Assembly (NCBI GenBank): GCA_012064415.1
Contig: SSNU01000082.1
Span: 62,001-126,000, forward strand
DNA length: 64,000 nt
Direction: 5' to 3'
Source: Gyrodactylus bullatarudis
Taxonomy: Eukaryota; Platyhelminthes; Monogenea; Gyrodactylidea; Gyrodactylidae
The stretch's first letter is position 1; every line of letters starts with the position of its first letter. Of the stretch, positions 11,300 to 24,118 are shown one piece after another. The notes beneath the pieces are model-generated. The model worked only from the letters and a program-made list of their open reading frames with translations, was not told the origin of the DNA and made no database searches. Both the position numbers and the translations under genes were made by a program.

Positions 11300-13321
11300 C
11301 CAACAACACGCAATATAATACTCCCACTAAATGAATTTATTATTATTAGTATCACTCTGCCTCTTTCAAGTTGAAAGTTTTTTGATTTTTTTGTTTTATT
11401 CCTATTCAAGTTTTCCTTTACCTAAAATGGCTGTGTTGTTTTAAAGTTTTTTGTTCCCTAATTAAAGTCTTTCCTGTAGTTCATTTTGTCCATTTTTTTG
11501 AGAATTAAACTGTCCTAATAATATTTCTTAACTCTGGGGCACTGACTTTATATCCACATCCTATCCTAAATATGTAATTTTGGCAGCTCTATAAATTAAA
11601 AAAAACAACATCTATTTATATAAATAATATTGATCCTTTTTTGAATCTACAAACAACCCCCAAACATTATTACTTACGATGTGTTACCAAATGCAACATC
11701 TGCTATGCATAATGTCCAAAAACTTATTATGTATTTTTGATGAAAAAAATTATTAGATACAAGACAAATCTACATCAACCCCTTTTGTTCCTAATTTTTC
11801 TTATTTTCATTCAAATATGAAAAAGAGAGAACTTCACCCATTGTAGAAATCCAAGTTGAAAAATTTGAAAAAAATTATCCCACTATTTTTTTGAATGTGA
11901 AATTATTTTCTTATCATTACCCTCATAAAGTCTATTTTATTCAAATAAACTAAACACACCTATATTCAAGTGAGAATTTTATGAAGAGAAACAAAGATTG
12001 ATTTATTCACAGCAAGTCGTGAAAAAAATGCTTGTTGTTAAAGTAATATAATGTAGAAGAGAAAATATACAAATTTTCATGCCATCTAGCCCCCTCCTGA
12101 AATCTTTCAAGGAAATATGTTCTCGGTTGGAAATGAGACAAATATCCATAATGACAATATCCTATTTGTGATTGAAAAAAAAGAAAGAATTAACTCAAAT
12201 ATTATATCTATTCATCGAAGATGACTGATTTGTTTCGACATGTAAAATGAATACCTAATCATACTATTTAGCCTGTTATTTATTATGTGAAGAAACCTTT
12301 GAAAATCAAAAGAAATTAGCGAGAACTAAAAATTTAAGCCTTTCATTTACGAGAATATTAACATATTGTTATACCAACAAAAATAGCCCGTGAATTGATT
12401 GTGGAACTTAAGCATGTTCCAAAGTGTTCTCATGGTCAAAAACAACTGCAAAACTCCAGATTGATATTTTTGAAATTGGTTAAAAAAATTATTGTATGAT
12501 AATCTCCTTCGACTTCAAGATTCAAAAACATAGTCCTGGACTTCTCGTCCTATTACTTTATGTAATCGAAAAAAGATATAAAAACGAAAAAAACTACATA
12601 CATTATATATGCATATTTTAATGATAGTTTAAAAATTTTATCATATACAATTCATGCCTGAATGTTGAATTATCCTAAGAAATATTATATTATAGAATAA
12701 AAATTGTGGAAATATTGTCTTTTGAAAGAAAATCTATTAGGAAAATTCGTAGTAAATTGAGAATAAGGTTAAATTCTGCCCAATACGCTATCAATATTCC
12801 AAGAGAAAAAGTTAAATTTGTGCGATAGGGAACAGTTTCTTATCACATTATTTTAAACAACAAATTATTGTCAATAATTTTCAAATTGAGATTAAGTATT
12901 ATTTTTAATCACTATATTAGAAGTTATAATAAAGAATGTTCTTAATTGTGAATGACACTTTTACATTTTATTGGACTACTAGCCGCTGTTCCATGATATA
13001 ATAAGCTAGGTATTATTATGGAAAAACTATTTATTAAAGTAACCAAATCAAATTTGGTGATTTCAAAGTTTGTTTAACTACATGAGAATAAATTCTTCAT
13101 TTCAAATTTATATAGGATTTGAATTTACAAGAGAGTCTAACACACCTGTAAGTCAACGAATAAGCATAACAAACAAATAATCATGACCGTTACTTTGAAA
13201 TATCGATCAAAACTCCTTATAACTCAAGAACTGAATCCTCTATTCTGCTGTCAACGTCTTTCTTTGTTGAAAACTCCAAATTTGTCATATTTCTATGTTC
13301 ATGAATTTTTTTATTTACTAG
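11300..13321. other. Gene-free stretch upstream of E-protein exon A
   Basis: No exon recognised; uniformly AT-rich. It probably contains the promoter or first intron of the bHLH gene, but no specific element stands out. Confidence 0.5.
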
Positions 13322-13325
13322 CCAA

Positions 13326-16300
13326 ATGAACTCTGCTGCTGCAATTAGTTCTTGGATCGGTCAGGACCAACAAAATTATGACTTTTATCAACAGAACAGT
13401 AATTCCACCAATCTTCAAACTAGCTCGTCTAGTTCACAGCCTTTCCAGTTCAATTCCGATCTCCAGTCACCTCTTTATTCCAATAGTGAGTTGAATGAAA
13501 ATCTACTAATAATGATAATAAATATTGATTGCTCATCTTCAAAGATTTATTCTAAACCTGAATCTTTATTTCCTATGCTTGCTCTTTTGGTTTATGTTAT
13601 TTAGGAATTCTCTTTTTCTCTAATGTATTACACATAAAATATCTCTTTAGATTATCAAATGATAGTATCGTAAGAGCTAGTATAACATTATCAAATTTTC
13701 CAAATTAAATCTTGAATCTGAATTTTTAATTTTACAGTGAGACCCTAAACTGAATTTCGATTTAAGATTCTCAAACATGAATTTCAATTTAATTTTTCAA
13801 TAAATTAAGTTCTCCAATATGCATTTCATATCCTTGATTTGACTTTTATTCATAAATTTTTTACTCATTTAGATTTGTTTCCGCCAAGTCATGCTACACA
13901 AAGTTCTAACGTGAGTCAAAATTTTCTATTCCATTTCTCATAATTGAACTCAATACCATGCTCTTTTGTCTTCATGATATGCGTTAAATTCTTTAAGCAG
14001 CGTTTTGTAATGAAAAATAACCAAATCTCAATAACCAATCATAATTTGACCCAAAACTTTTATTCAATATACATCCAAAACATACATCATTTTTAAACCA
14101 AAAAATCTACAGATACACACGTACAAATTTATATAATATATCCACTAAAAGGATACACTATGCATGTCTAATTTTAGTGTACACTCTCATAGATTCATTG
14201 CATAGATTCACTTTTCTTCTATCTTGCGCATATTTCTGTATTATTCAACTAAGCTTTACTATTTGTCTTTTTCCAGAATAATTTGGATAAAAAATATTTC
14301 TCTTATGCTATTCTTTTTGTTGTTGTGTTTAAAACGGGATGCATATAGCACAACTTGATAATTAAAGGGGAGGTGGATATAGGTAGGTTAGTCTTTATGC
14401 ATCGTTATAATGCAGTGTAAATTATCACTAGCATATCTCTGCATAGCATTGGCTTAATAATTACACACCTCTTGGATTCAATTTTCAAATTAGTCAAGAT
14501 TCTGACGCAATGGCCATTACTGTCAGAGGATTTCTCTAAAAATGTTACTTCATGCCCTCAGCACCATCAGAAACAAATAATTTCAGTCTTCAAAAGGATC
14601 AAAATGAACCCTCTTCATTCCTAAATTCACTGGATAGCTTTATGATTCAATCCGATATGTCGAACCCTTCCTTTCTCGACTTTCAGACACAACAGACAGC
14701 CTACTCGGCTAACTCTTCCGTGTCATCTGCGTTCAATTTTGATCAATCCTCCATAATGGGAGCTCAAGATCAATCCAACTCTTCCTCTGCCATTACTAAT
14801 CCTTGGATTTATGAAAACTCTGACCTTATTTCTCCTTCCTCCTCTTCAAATCTGGCCTATTTTCCTTCCTCCAGTTCTATGATGATGTTTCCTGGCCAAC
14901 ATCATCAAAACTATTCCAACAATGAAAGTGAAGATGTCTCTGTTGATGGCCAACGACATCAGAGGCAACAACATCAAATTTCTTGCAATCTTGATACTAA
15001 CGGACACCTTAATGAGAATAATCTCGGTGAATATTTACACCTCAATCGGATTACTAATTGTGGAATTACTCCGTTAGCATCCCAGAATGATGGTGATTCA
15101 ACCCCAGTTGTAACAATAAACAGTACAGATTTAAATAGTTCTAGTGTATTTGGTTTAGTGAGTCAAAAAGAAAATAGTTCCGCTCAATTTTATGAGTTAT
15201 TGAGTAGAAGCCACTACCTCTTTCATCTTAACACCTCTTTACTTTATTATTGATGAAATATTTTTATGATTTTCTCTCAGCTGTAGGTCAAACTTGCTTA
15301 TACTGGCCTGATTTTATTTCTTTTCTTTTCACTCGATTCATTGATTTCAACCCGACTCTCTATTCAATATTTTTCAATGAATAACCGTAATCATCAACTC
15401 AAGATTTCAAAATTATTCTCGACAAAAAAAACAAGACTCTTTGAACATTAACTTTCATATTTTTACTACACCTGCTGAATGCAAAAAATTCCAAATTATT
15501 CAAAAAATTCCGGTATTTATATATCGGTCTGATAATTGATTATCTTTCATTTTTGCCTGAGCTTTTATTCAAACAATATCCCTTAAGTAAATGATTTGAA
15601 ATGTGCCCATTATTCCAGTTGTTGTACTATACTCCCCCTTATCAAGGAACATATGGCCACTTAATATATTTTTATTCTCTCTTCCAAAATCAATTCTATC
15701 CTCTTGCTTCCTTGTCCCATTTTCTTTCTTTCAAGGCATATTTATTATTTCTCCCTGAATAAATATTGCCAAACATTTCTCATTTGAATATTAGACTGCT
15801 TTACTCTGTTCTTGACATGGATCTTCATTACCTAAATAAAAAGATTAATAAAAAACGTTGACGAATATCTGGTAAAGACATTAACATTATTTTAAAATTC
15901 CCAAAACAATCGATTTCTCGCATAAAATACAAATGTGCACCCTCTACATATCACCAACGCATCACTAAATATTTATTGAATAGTAGAAAAAAGTTGGCAA
16001 AGGTCATGTAATGAATGGCTTTTTAATTTTTCCACCATTCACTCCCTCTTTCTACTAGAGAGTAAAAAACCTGTTATCTAGATTTTTCTCCGGTCACTTT
16101 TCGTTCCCTCAGTAAAAAGAAAGAAAAAGTTTACAATTCAGCCTTTCCTCCGTCGTCTTCGTTTCAACCCCACATAATTCTCAGGGGATATATACATTTT
16201 TTTGCTACTTTTTTTTCTTCTTCATGTAAAACCTCTTGGGAATTGTGGAGAACAGCCATGTTTTTTCTCTCTCTCTACACCACCCTGAGTCATAATCAGT

Positions 16301-19300
16301 TTCTTTCTCTTTTGTCTGCGGATGAAATGAAAATTAGGCACGTAGGTTGGAAAGACTTGATTTTAATTTGTCATCTCCCTTTCTATATCTACGAATTTCA
16401 ACATGTTCTTTCACTCTTTCATTATTACCTGTTTCTTTTTTCTTTCTGGCTTACATTTCAGTCTACTCGATAGACATAAAGATTGGTTACTTTTCCCAAA
16501 ACCTTGCTATTCATTTGGGAATAAAAATTTATAACAAAATTTTATACTGGATGACGATTAAATTCCCTCCGTAGAATTCTGAAGTTTGATTTAAGAATCT
16601 CTACATGTCTTATGACTATCTTTTTCCATCTTCCGGTTTATACACTGCTTGTACCACTGAGGTGGGCCTCTCCCTCTTTCTTTCTTCACTTGAACTAATT
16701 TTGTATTCTAGAAAATTGAAATTTCTCCAATTCCTTCTCTGTCCATTTAAAATGTCATACAACTCGGAATCCTCAAATTTCCGATCAATCTCAAACCCTT
16801 TTTCTATTCAACTCTTTATTCAAAAACTCTGCAAAAATTGAAAAATAAAATATCTAGCTCTATTTTTGAACTTCTTTTAATCGTGTCACTAACTCAATTA
16901 TTTTATATGCTCATCCATCTTGGATTACTGTATTGAATTTATTCTTTTTTTCAAAGTTTCTATTCCATTTTCTAAACTTTCATTTCAACCAGAAAGAGTG
17001 TATTCATTTTTCTTAACACTCTCGTTCTTCTAATGGAAATATTAACATCTGGTCTTTATTTCTATTTCCTGTGCTTTGCTATTGATACAAATCTATATTA
17101 TAGTAATTTAAAAAATTCATTCATAAAAGATGAATAAGTTACGTTTCTTACAATTTTTGCGAAATGCACACACACACACACCCAAAAAATCTCTACCCCA
17201 CACACAAACACTAAAGATACACAAGGTACACAATTATACCACAAAAAGAATTCTTTTCTCTCTTCCCCCTCCAACCCTATTCTCTCTACACAACCATATA
17301 CTACAATGTATGCAATGAAATAAACTTTTACATTTCGCAATCTGTAACCTTTCTATAAAAGGAATTACCTGTATGGATAAATTACATTGGAAACTATCAT
17401 AGAAAAAATAAAATATTCTATATCTGAACAAGATACAGGTAAAATTCCAAGATATCTTCAACATATGGTTTCTATTCTACATTTATTGCGAGAATTGTTG
17501 TTTTTTCTCTCTGCTAAATAATTGTCTTTCTCTATTTTCTTAACCTTGTCCATGTCCCATGGGTAAACGAATAGATTTTTTTTCTCGAAATAGTAAACTC
17601 GCATTACTGAAAATGAATCGTATCACATTCATCCAAATAATAAACTTTTAGGCCAGAAATTTCCTTGGCAGAGCTTGCCAAGACCTAGACCTCATCTTTT
17701 ATTCCACCAAAGTTTTATTTTCCCCATTGAAAAGTCCATATTTTTTCATGTGAATATTCCTTCTTATCACTATTGTTATTGTCGCTCATCAATGGGAAAA
17801 AAGGTTCATGTTCTAATTGTTTTCTCCCCCTAATAACCTTGGAGAGAGACTTCTTATTATTAACAAAAATCTTTTTTTTTCATACTATCCAACGTGCTGT
17901 GAATTTTCCACTAATTTTTTCTTAAACTTTTTGCCTTCGTTGAATAATAATAAAATAGATTAATATAAAATCGATAAACTGAGAATTTGTTACTTTTTCG
18001 GATTAAATCGACGTTTCTTCCTCAATTTTTGTGAATTACAGTTTAGATTTGGGTTAAATTCAGTGACTTGAAGAATTTTAACTCTGTGACATACTTCCAT
18101 GACACAGATAGTACAATTACTCGGAAAAAACTCTGATTGTGATTACATTTCATCTGGTAACTCCTCTCGATACATTTTTTATTTCAAATCTGAACGATCA
18201 ATTCATTCACTCTATTTTGAAAGAAATGTCTAATAATTAATTTTCTTTCTCTAGAATAACTATGCTGCTCCTTTAATTAACGATCACATCCTCCGTGGTC
18301 TAACGAATGGCTATGAAAACTCACAAACTTCCTCTCCCCTTCAAACAAATCTTCCCAATCAGCCATCACAACAAGGCCAAAATAGCCAGTCATTCTATCA
18401 TAACTCAATGTCCCCAGGTCCAAACTCTGCAGCTGCTGCAGCTGTCATTTCAATGATGTACGATATGGGCGGAAGCACTGGTAATCCTTCCTTAAATGGT
18501 CCTCCTACTAGCTCAGTAAGCCATAAACCATCAAGAGATTTGTGATATTTTTTTTCTATTATGAAAATTTTCTTAGTGTAACCTTCCAAACATTCCGAGA
18601 AATGGTCGTTCCTCGTTCGGCCCTGGTTCTGTTAATTCAGACGAAATTGACTCCATGTTGCCATCACAATCTAGTACACCAGGTCCAAACTCAACAACAA
18701 GCAGTTCAGCCGGTGCCAAGCGACCTCGGGGAAGGGGAAATGGCTCTAGTACCAGTGGACAGCCAGCGAAACGTCGTGGACGTGGTGGCTCAAATTCTTC
18801 AGCAAAAATCTCAGAAGTTGGCTCAACTTCTGCTCTCATAGCAGAACAAAGAATTCAACAGGGCTCGTCTTCCAATAATGGAAATTCTGCATTTACTGGA
18901 ATGCCTTTAATGTTTCCCCCATCTGGATCAGATGCTCCCAGCATTGGTACCGACTCCGAAGGTACCTTGGACCCTGATGAAACACCCGAACAAAAAGCCG
19001 AACGTGAAAGATCTCGAAGACAGGCCAATAATGCTAGAGAAAGGTGAGTCTTGATAATAATTTACTCTTTATTATCAAAATCTACAAAACTTGAGATAAA
19101 ATCATATTTATTAAAATATAATCCAAAGGCTCAGAGTTCGTGAAATAAATGATGCATTCAAAGAATTAGGCTGTATGATCAACATTCATACTGGTAATAA
19201 TCAGCCCTTGACTAAGCTCATGATCCTCCAACAAGCTGTTACTGTCATCAATGGCTTGGAGCATCAAGTCAGAGGTATATATTATATATTCTTACCCCTG

Positions 19301-20156
19301 GTGGCATGTACCAATGAGCATGTAATCTTTTATTATTATTATATGCATATCTTTCTTGATCTGCCTTTTATATAAAGTCATTCAACAATTTTATTGCATT
19401 CTGCTTGTTCATATATTATTATATATATTATTATTGCTTTATATATCTATCAATGTAGAATCAGAGTTCGTGACATAAACGACGCATTTAAGGAATTGGG
19501 TAGAATGTGCATGCTACATTTAAAGAATGATCGCCCGCAAACTAAGCTGACAATACTCCAGCAAGCAGTATCCTTAATTACTAGCCTTGAACAGCAAGTC
19601 AGAGGTATGTTTTCTTCCTACCCGCTCAATGTGCTATAATTGTGAATGAAGGTTTCATGTTTTTCATCTAGACGATTTCTTTTTCCAAAAATTAAAACTT
19701 TGATTTTTTGCAGAACGAAACCTAAATCCTAAGCAGGCCTGTTTAAAGCGCCGGGAGGAAGAAAAGACTTCAGAAATGAATTCTAGCCTTCAGCAAGTTG
19801 TGAATACAAATTCCTCCGGTAATATTGGCTCCTTATTAGACCATCACCTCCAAAGTCCCGCTTCAACCTCAAACTCAGCTCAACAGCACCTTCCATATTC
19901 CCTATCGAATTTAGAACCAAATTGTCAATCCTCTAATGGTGGTGGGGCCAGTGTCTACTTTGACGGCTCCAATGGTGGCCCCTACGATGCTACAAATTAT
20001 TTAAATCCACTACCCAACAGTTCAGGTGGAAATCCAACATCAACACCCACAACTCAGGACTCATATATGCCCACTGATATGACTACATCATGGTTAAGTT
20101 CTACTAATGCTGGTGCCAATGGAAATCCCAACATCAAACTAGAGCCTCATAACTAA
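13326..20156 (+). CDS. da: E-protein class I bHLH transcription factor (daughterless/TCF3-TCF4-TCF12) with alternative HLH exons
   Basis: Exons: 13326-13485, 14562-15157, 18255-18515, 18577-19043, then either 19129-19274 or 19459-19604, then 19714-20156. All junctions have GT/AG and matching phase and give 690 codons with either alternative. Residues 1 to about 440 are Ser/Asn/Gln-rich, as in E-protein activation regions. A Lys/Arg-Gly stretch ([15 protein letters not shown]) may be nuclear localising. The bHLH starts at [20 protein letters not shown] (about 475-495) and runs into the alternative exon. The last exon opens with [18 protein letters not shown], a signature of E proteins. These factors bind E-box DNA as homodimers or with tissue-specific bHLH partners, in neurogenesis, myogenesis and sex determination. 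A spliceable 38-nt segment (13873-13910) exists but does not keep frame with the exons chosen. The true 5' end is uncertain. Confidence 0.93.
15158..18254. other. Large intron of the E-protein gene
   Basis: About 3.1 kb with pyrimidine-rich tracts at 16000-17000 and a CA repeat at 17167-17181. Several open frames here are low-complexity and lack splice or family support. No transposon was recognised, unlike most other long gaps in this window. Confidence 0.6.
17167..17181. repeat. (CA)n microsatellite
   Basis: Run of about seven CA units inside the large E-protein intron. Confidence 0.9.
19129..19274 (+). other. da: Alternative HLH exon 1 (divergent)
   Basis: 146 nt, entered in phase 2 and left in phase 1 (donor AGAG|GTATAT). 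It encodes [20 protein letters not shown] and then a loop/helix 2 containing [21 protein letters not shown]. It is less canonical than the next exon: the Arg of the family's GRMC is Cys (GCMI), and the usual LHLK at the end of helix 1 is changed. The acceptor (ATAATCCAAAG) has almost no pyrimidine tract, so it may be a weaker or regulated site. Confidence 0.9.
19459..19604 (+). other. da: Alternative HLH exon 2 (canonical)
   Basis: Also 146 nt with the same phases. It encodes [20 protein letters not shown] followed by [17 protein letters not shown] and [11 protein letters not shown], very close to vertebrate E12/E47 and Daughterless. Splicing both alternatives together would shift the frame and give a TAA within seven codons, so only one can be used per mRNA. 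Confidence 0.92.
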
Positions 20157-21004
20157 TTTGAGTTCAAATGTGACCAACATTGTTTTTTTAAACTTTTTTC
20201 ATACCTTAACTAATAGAATTATTATGTAAATATTGTCACAAATATTAGATTATGTACAACGAAATGAAAACCCCATCAAGGTCCCCATGTACACGTGTCA
20301 TACATTTTTTTCTAGCATAAAAATGAACTTTTTTTTGAACGAGAATAAGATGAAGACAACTGAACCCAAGAAAAGATTCCTATTTAGATACATCTTATAT
20401 ACATATATGATTTTAAGAAGAAATATCAAAATTGTGATCCCCTGTCACTTTCATACAAAACTTGTCTTTTTTCTACAATGAAAAACAAAAAAACAATGTG
20501 TAATTTATATCATTTATCATCATGAGGGGGGATATTTGTGTACATTTGATAACATGATTGATAATTCAATGTCACTCTCTTAATCTCCTTGTGTGCATGG
20601 CGAGATTCTCTGAACAAAAACAACATCCCTAATAATATGAGAAAAAAGTATTTGAAAAAAATAAAAATTTCCATATCTCGCAAAAAATCTTTTTCTACCA
20701 ACCCCATCCCCTTGAAAAATATCGATCGACTTATCCATACAAATATGATATGTATCGCAGAAAAATTAGTATTAGTAAGTTCAATGTGTTGTACCATATG
20801 ATGATTTAATTCTCGAATACAATCTATTTGTGTGCATAGATCAATCAATGAATTATGTAAAATGCTCGCACATTTTGAATTCTTACAAGCCGAATTTTAT
20901 CATGACGAAACAATGATTATGTATGTGTCAAAAAGAACGTTTTATTATCGTTACTATATTATTATCTGATGAGGATTTATTCTTATTATATATTTGATAT
21001 TTTC

Positions 21005-21010
21005 AATAAA
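21005..21010 (+). terminator. Candidate poly(A) signal of the E-protein gene
   Basis: AATAAA about 850 bp after the stop codon, followed by AATAATAAAGTCTGTTT, which resembles a GU/U-rich downstream element. Earlier weak variants exist, so 3' UTR length is an inference. Confidence 0.45.
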
Positions 21011-23580
21011 AGAATAATAAAGTCTGTTTATATTATGCGAGTATTTATTTTAATAAATCTTTCTCATAGTGATTGAAATAATATTTGGGCATTTTTTCAT
21101 TACGTTTGTTTAAACACATATCTACTTTCAAGTAACTAGACAGTAGCAAAATAAATTTTATTTGAAAATAAGGAATTTTTAAGAAATGTTCTTATTTATT
21201 GGCTAAGTCAAATTTTGGGGCTGAGCTTTGTCTATAAAAGTTCTACGCTAATGTTAATTACACAGTTTGAAATAACAATTGAGTATTTGGAATTTTGCTT
21301 TTTTTAGAATTATTTTTTCTTTTCAAGACAATTTTTTTATTTACCCACTTACAAGTACATAAGTAAGATTTTATTATTTCTTTTGTAACAAGCATTCATT
21401 ATACAGCTACATAATTTTTTAAATGATACCAATGATGATCCTTTAAGAAACGTACATTTGGTGTTATCTTTTACTTCTATTCTAATAATATTCATTCAGT
21501 TTAATGTATTTTCAAATTTCTTTAAATAAACCCTGATTAGTTATTACAGTATCAGTAATTATTTTCTCAAATTCATGGATTAAAAAATCTTTTATGTGTC
21601 TCAAGATTCATGGGTTTTCAATAACATTGGTCATATTTTCGTGTAAAATTATTCTCTCGTGAATAAAAATCGAAAGTTTCTTTTGAATAATTACATTTTC
21701 TAATCTTAAAAAGAATGACTTTTAATATCATCAGTCAGTTGTGCAAACGGTGAGAGCATTTAAATAAATAAGAAAGGATGCCGAGAAAATTTTTAGGAAT
21801 AAGAGGCGTTCAGATGTAGAAAATAACAAAATTACCAAATACTTCAGCCAACAAAATTGAGAGTGAAATCTATAGTATCCCTGACATATTACATATGAGT
21901 TCCAACATTATTATTATTATTATGATGTTCAATACTATAAACAGTGTATACTATACACAGACCTCATATATCAATGTTACACTACACTCTAAGTTTATGC
22001 CTAACCCTGTATACTTTCATATCATATATGCATGAGAAATGTGACCCACCCTAGGGTGGGTATTGTCAATCACCTCAAAAGGCAAACAATTATGACAATG
22101 TGATAACTCGATAGACAATGCAAATGCCCTCCAACCCTAATCATTATGAGAGCCAAAATCAGATTTAATTATATTTTTCTTTGTTTTTACTATTTATTTG
22201 GCATGTAAGAGGCTGAAGAGTATGCCTAAAATAAAGCGCTTATTATTTATTTAAATAATCTTGAATGGTTTTCAGAAAATTTTTTAGACCAATCTTTCAA
22301 TAAAAAAAATAGATCAATCATCTAGATAAAGTAGTTGAATGGAAGAATATCAAGAATATGGTTTCTGTTACTTCTGGAAGAGGCTTGCCTAATTAGGATT
22401 AAACTACATTTCAATTTTTATGAATGCATTTCCTCTTACAAGAATCATATAAAGTTATTCCTCTTTTCTTACCGGTAACATCTGGATATAAACAATCCTC
22501 TTCAATTCTTATCCATTATTTTCAAGTAGAAGTTGAGTGCATGATTCTATATACTTCCATCTAACCAGATAAAATAAAAGTGAACATTGACTCTGATAAT
22601 TCCATTATGAATATAAAGCCTTTATCCAAAATGCCTACCAGCCTTGGGATGGAGTAGGTGAAGGCTATTTTACAAAGTCATGCAATCAGTGTGGGAGAAA
22701 TATACAATTTGTTATTTAACCATCTTCTTGTACGAATATGGAAGTGGACAATTTCTCATTCTCGCGAGTGACTAGCTTTTATACACATTCAGGGTAGTTT
22801 GGTTGTTTTTATTTACAATTATATACCAAATGTATTATATATTTGTATCTATTTGTAGATTATTCCCTTCACATTGCTCAAATTGAATTATCTCCAGAAC
22901 AGAAGAAGAGATTTTTCCCCCGAAAATAAAAATCGGAAAAATCAATCTCTGAGTTTTAGCATATTATCAACAATGCAACAATGAATTTAATATTTTTCTG
23001 TTAAAAGTCAGGCATAAAATTGTTATTTTTGAGTTCCATAATGGGATGGACTCTGAATTATTGGGTTAAAAAACATTTCAGACTTGCAATTTTCCCCAAT
23101 AACTTTAATATGAAACTGAAAACTCATTTATCTAGAGCTAATGCTCTCATAAACTCTTTGGATGTAGATAGATGTATTTTGTACGATAAATTTGAATTCT
23201 TATACAAAAATCTGAATTCAGTATATTTCTAGCTTCAATTTGAGGGGTTGATTGTGGCTCTACGAGTTTTTGAACGGTTTCTAGAGTATTTTAAAGATTG
23301 ATTACTTTAGAACTTTGATGTGTTGAAAAATAATAAAAAGTGGCAGTATATACCTACGCACACACCATATACACTCGGTATATTCCTATCTACCCCTGCG
23401 CAGAGTTGGGCCATAAACTTTAGTCCTTCCCAAAAATTTTTCAATCTCGTTTTTTTCAATTGTGAAAACGCGCCAAATTTCCATTTATTTATTATTGACA
23501 TTAAACCTGTACTAGCAAAGTGTGGTCACATGTAATTACTATATCCATATGAATCTAACTCGATGGAAATTATCTTCTCA
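21011..23580. other. Intergenic DNA, no gene seen
   Basis: AT-rich, without supported exons. The 70-codon frame at 23020-23232 has no recognisable family and no splice context. Confidence 0.5.
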
Positions 23581-23587
23581 CACCTAA

Positions 23588-23700
23588 ATGTTAGAATTCG
23601 GATAAGCAAGTGCCCAGAGTGGCGTAGTGGTATCTCTCTCACATCTCATTAGGACCCTCTTACTCTCGTCCTAGGCTCAAACTCTCCCACACTGGGCACA
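23588..23700 (+). repeat. tRNA-derived SINE-like repeat
   Basis: After the leader TTAGAATTCGGATAAGCAAG comes a tRNA-like unit beginning GCCCAGAGTGGCGTAGTGG, with a good A box (TGGCGTAGTGG). It ends with a degenerate B box (GGCTCAAACTC) and the 3' strand CTGGGC that pairs with the start. The same leader and unit occur inverted at 48165-48262, so this is a dispersed family rather than a unique tRNA gene. Confidence 0.75.
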
Positions 23701-23944
23701 TTGAACACTTTCCTTATTAAAATAAATAAATATAAATGTTTCAATTTCAATAAAAGGTGTCAATTCCACAAGAGAGTCGAATAATATTCAATAGGACTTC
23801 TTTAGGACTTAGTAGGATTCATCAGTACACCATAGCCCACACATTAGTAGATTTAATGTCTAAAAGCACTGTAATTTCTACATTCTTATTAAACAAAAAA
23901 ACCAGTGTGTTCGTGGAGTCAAAACTATAGAAGATGAATCAAGG

Positions 23945-24118
23945 GAGTTCTGGCCTAGTGGATGGTTTACGACGCTAAAGACCCGGGTTTGAATAATGGC
24001 CATGGTGTATTTGACGAGTTCTAATAAAAAATAAAACGCGTCTACATTTGCGACCGTGAGTTGAATATTATTTGACTCTCTTGTGAAATTTACACTTGCT
24101 TATCTGATTTCTAACATA
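23945..24118 (+). repeat. Second tRNA-like SINE unit and conserved tail
   Basis: The segment starting TGGCCTAGTGGATGG has an A-box-like core, and GGGTTTGAATAATGG resembles a B box. It continues to ACGCGTCTACATTTGCGACC and GAATATTATTTGACTCTC. Related head and tail occur at 48006-48100, and the tail alone at 44655-44700. Confidence 0.6.

Noticed and set aside
13873..13910. 38-nt microexon of the E-protein gene
   Set aside because: Splice sites look good, but including it breaks phase with the next exon unless a weaker acceptor (about 14593) is used. Kept only as a possibility.
16243..16841. Several 75-80 codon frames in the large E-protein intron
   Set aside because: Pyrimidine-rich low-complexity translation (Leu/Ser/Phe), overlapping frames, and no conserved domain.
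17098..17464. Overlapping frames on both strands around the CA repeat
   Set aside because: Produced by simple-sequence DNA; no family or splice evidence.
23611..23699. tRNA gene
   Set aside because: A and B boxes are present, but the B box is degenerate, the internal arms do not fold well, and the unit with its flanks recurs at 48165, so it is a SINE-type repeat.
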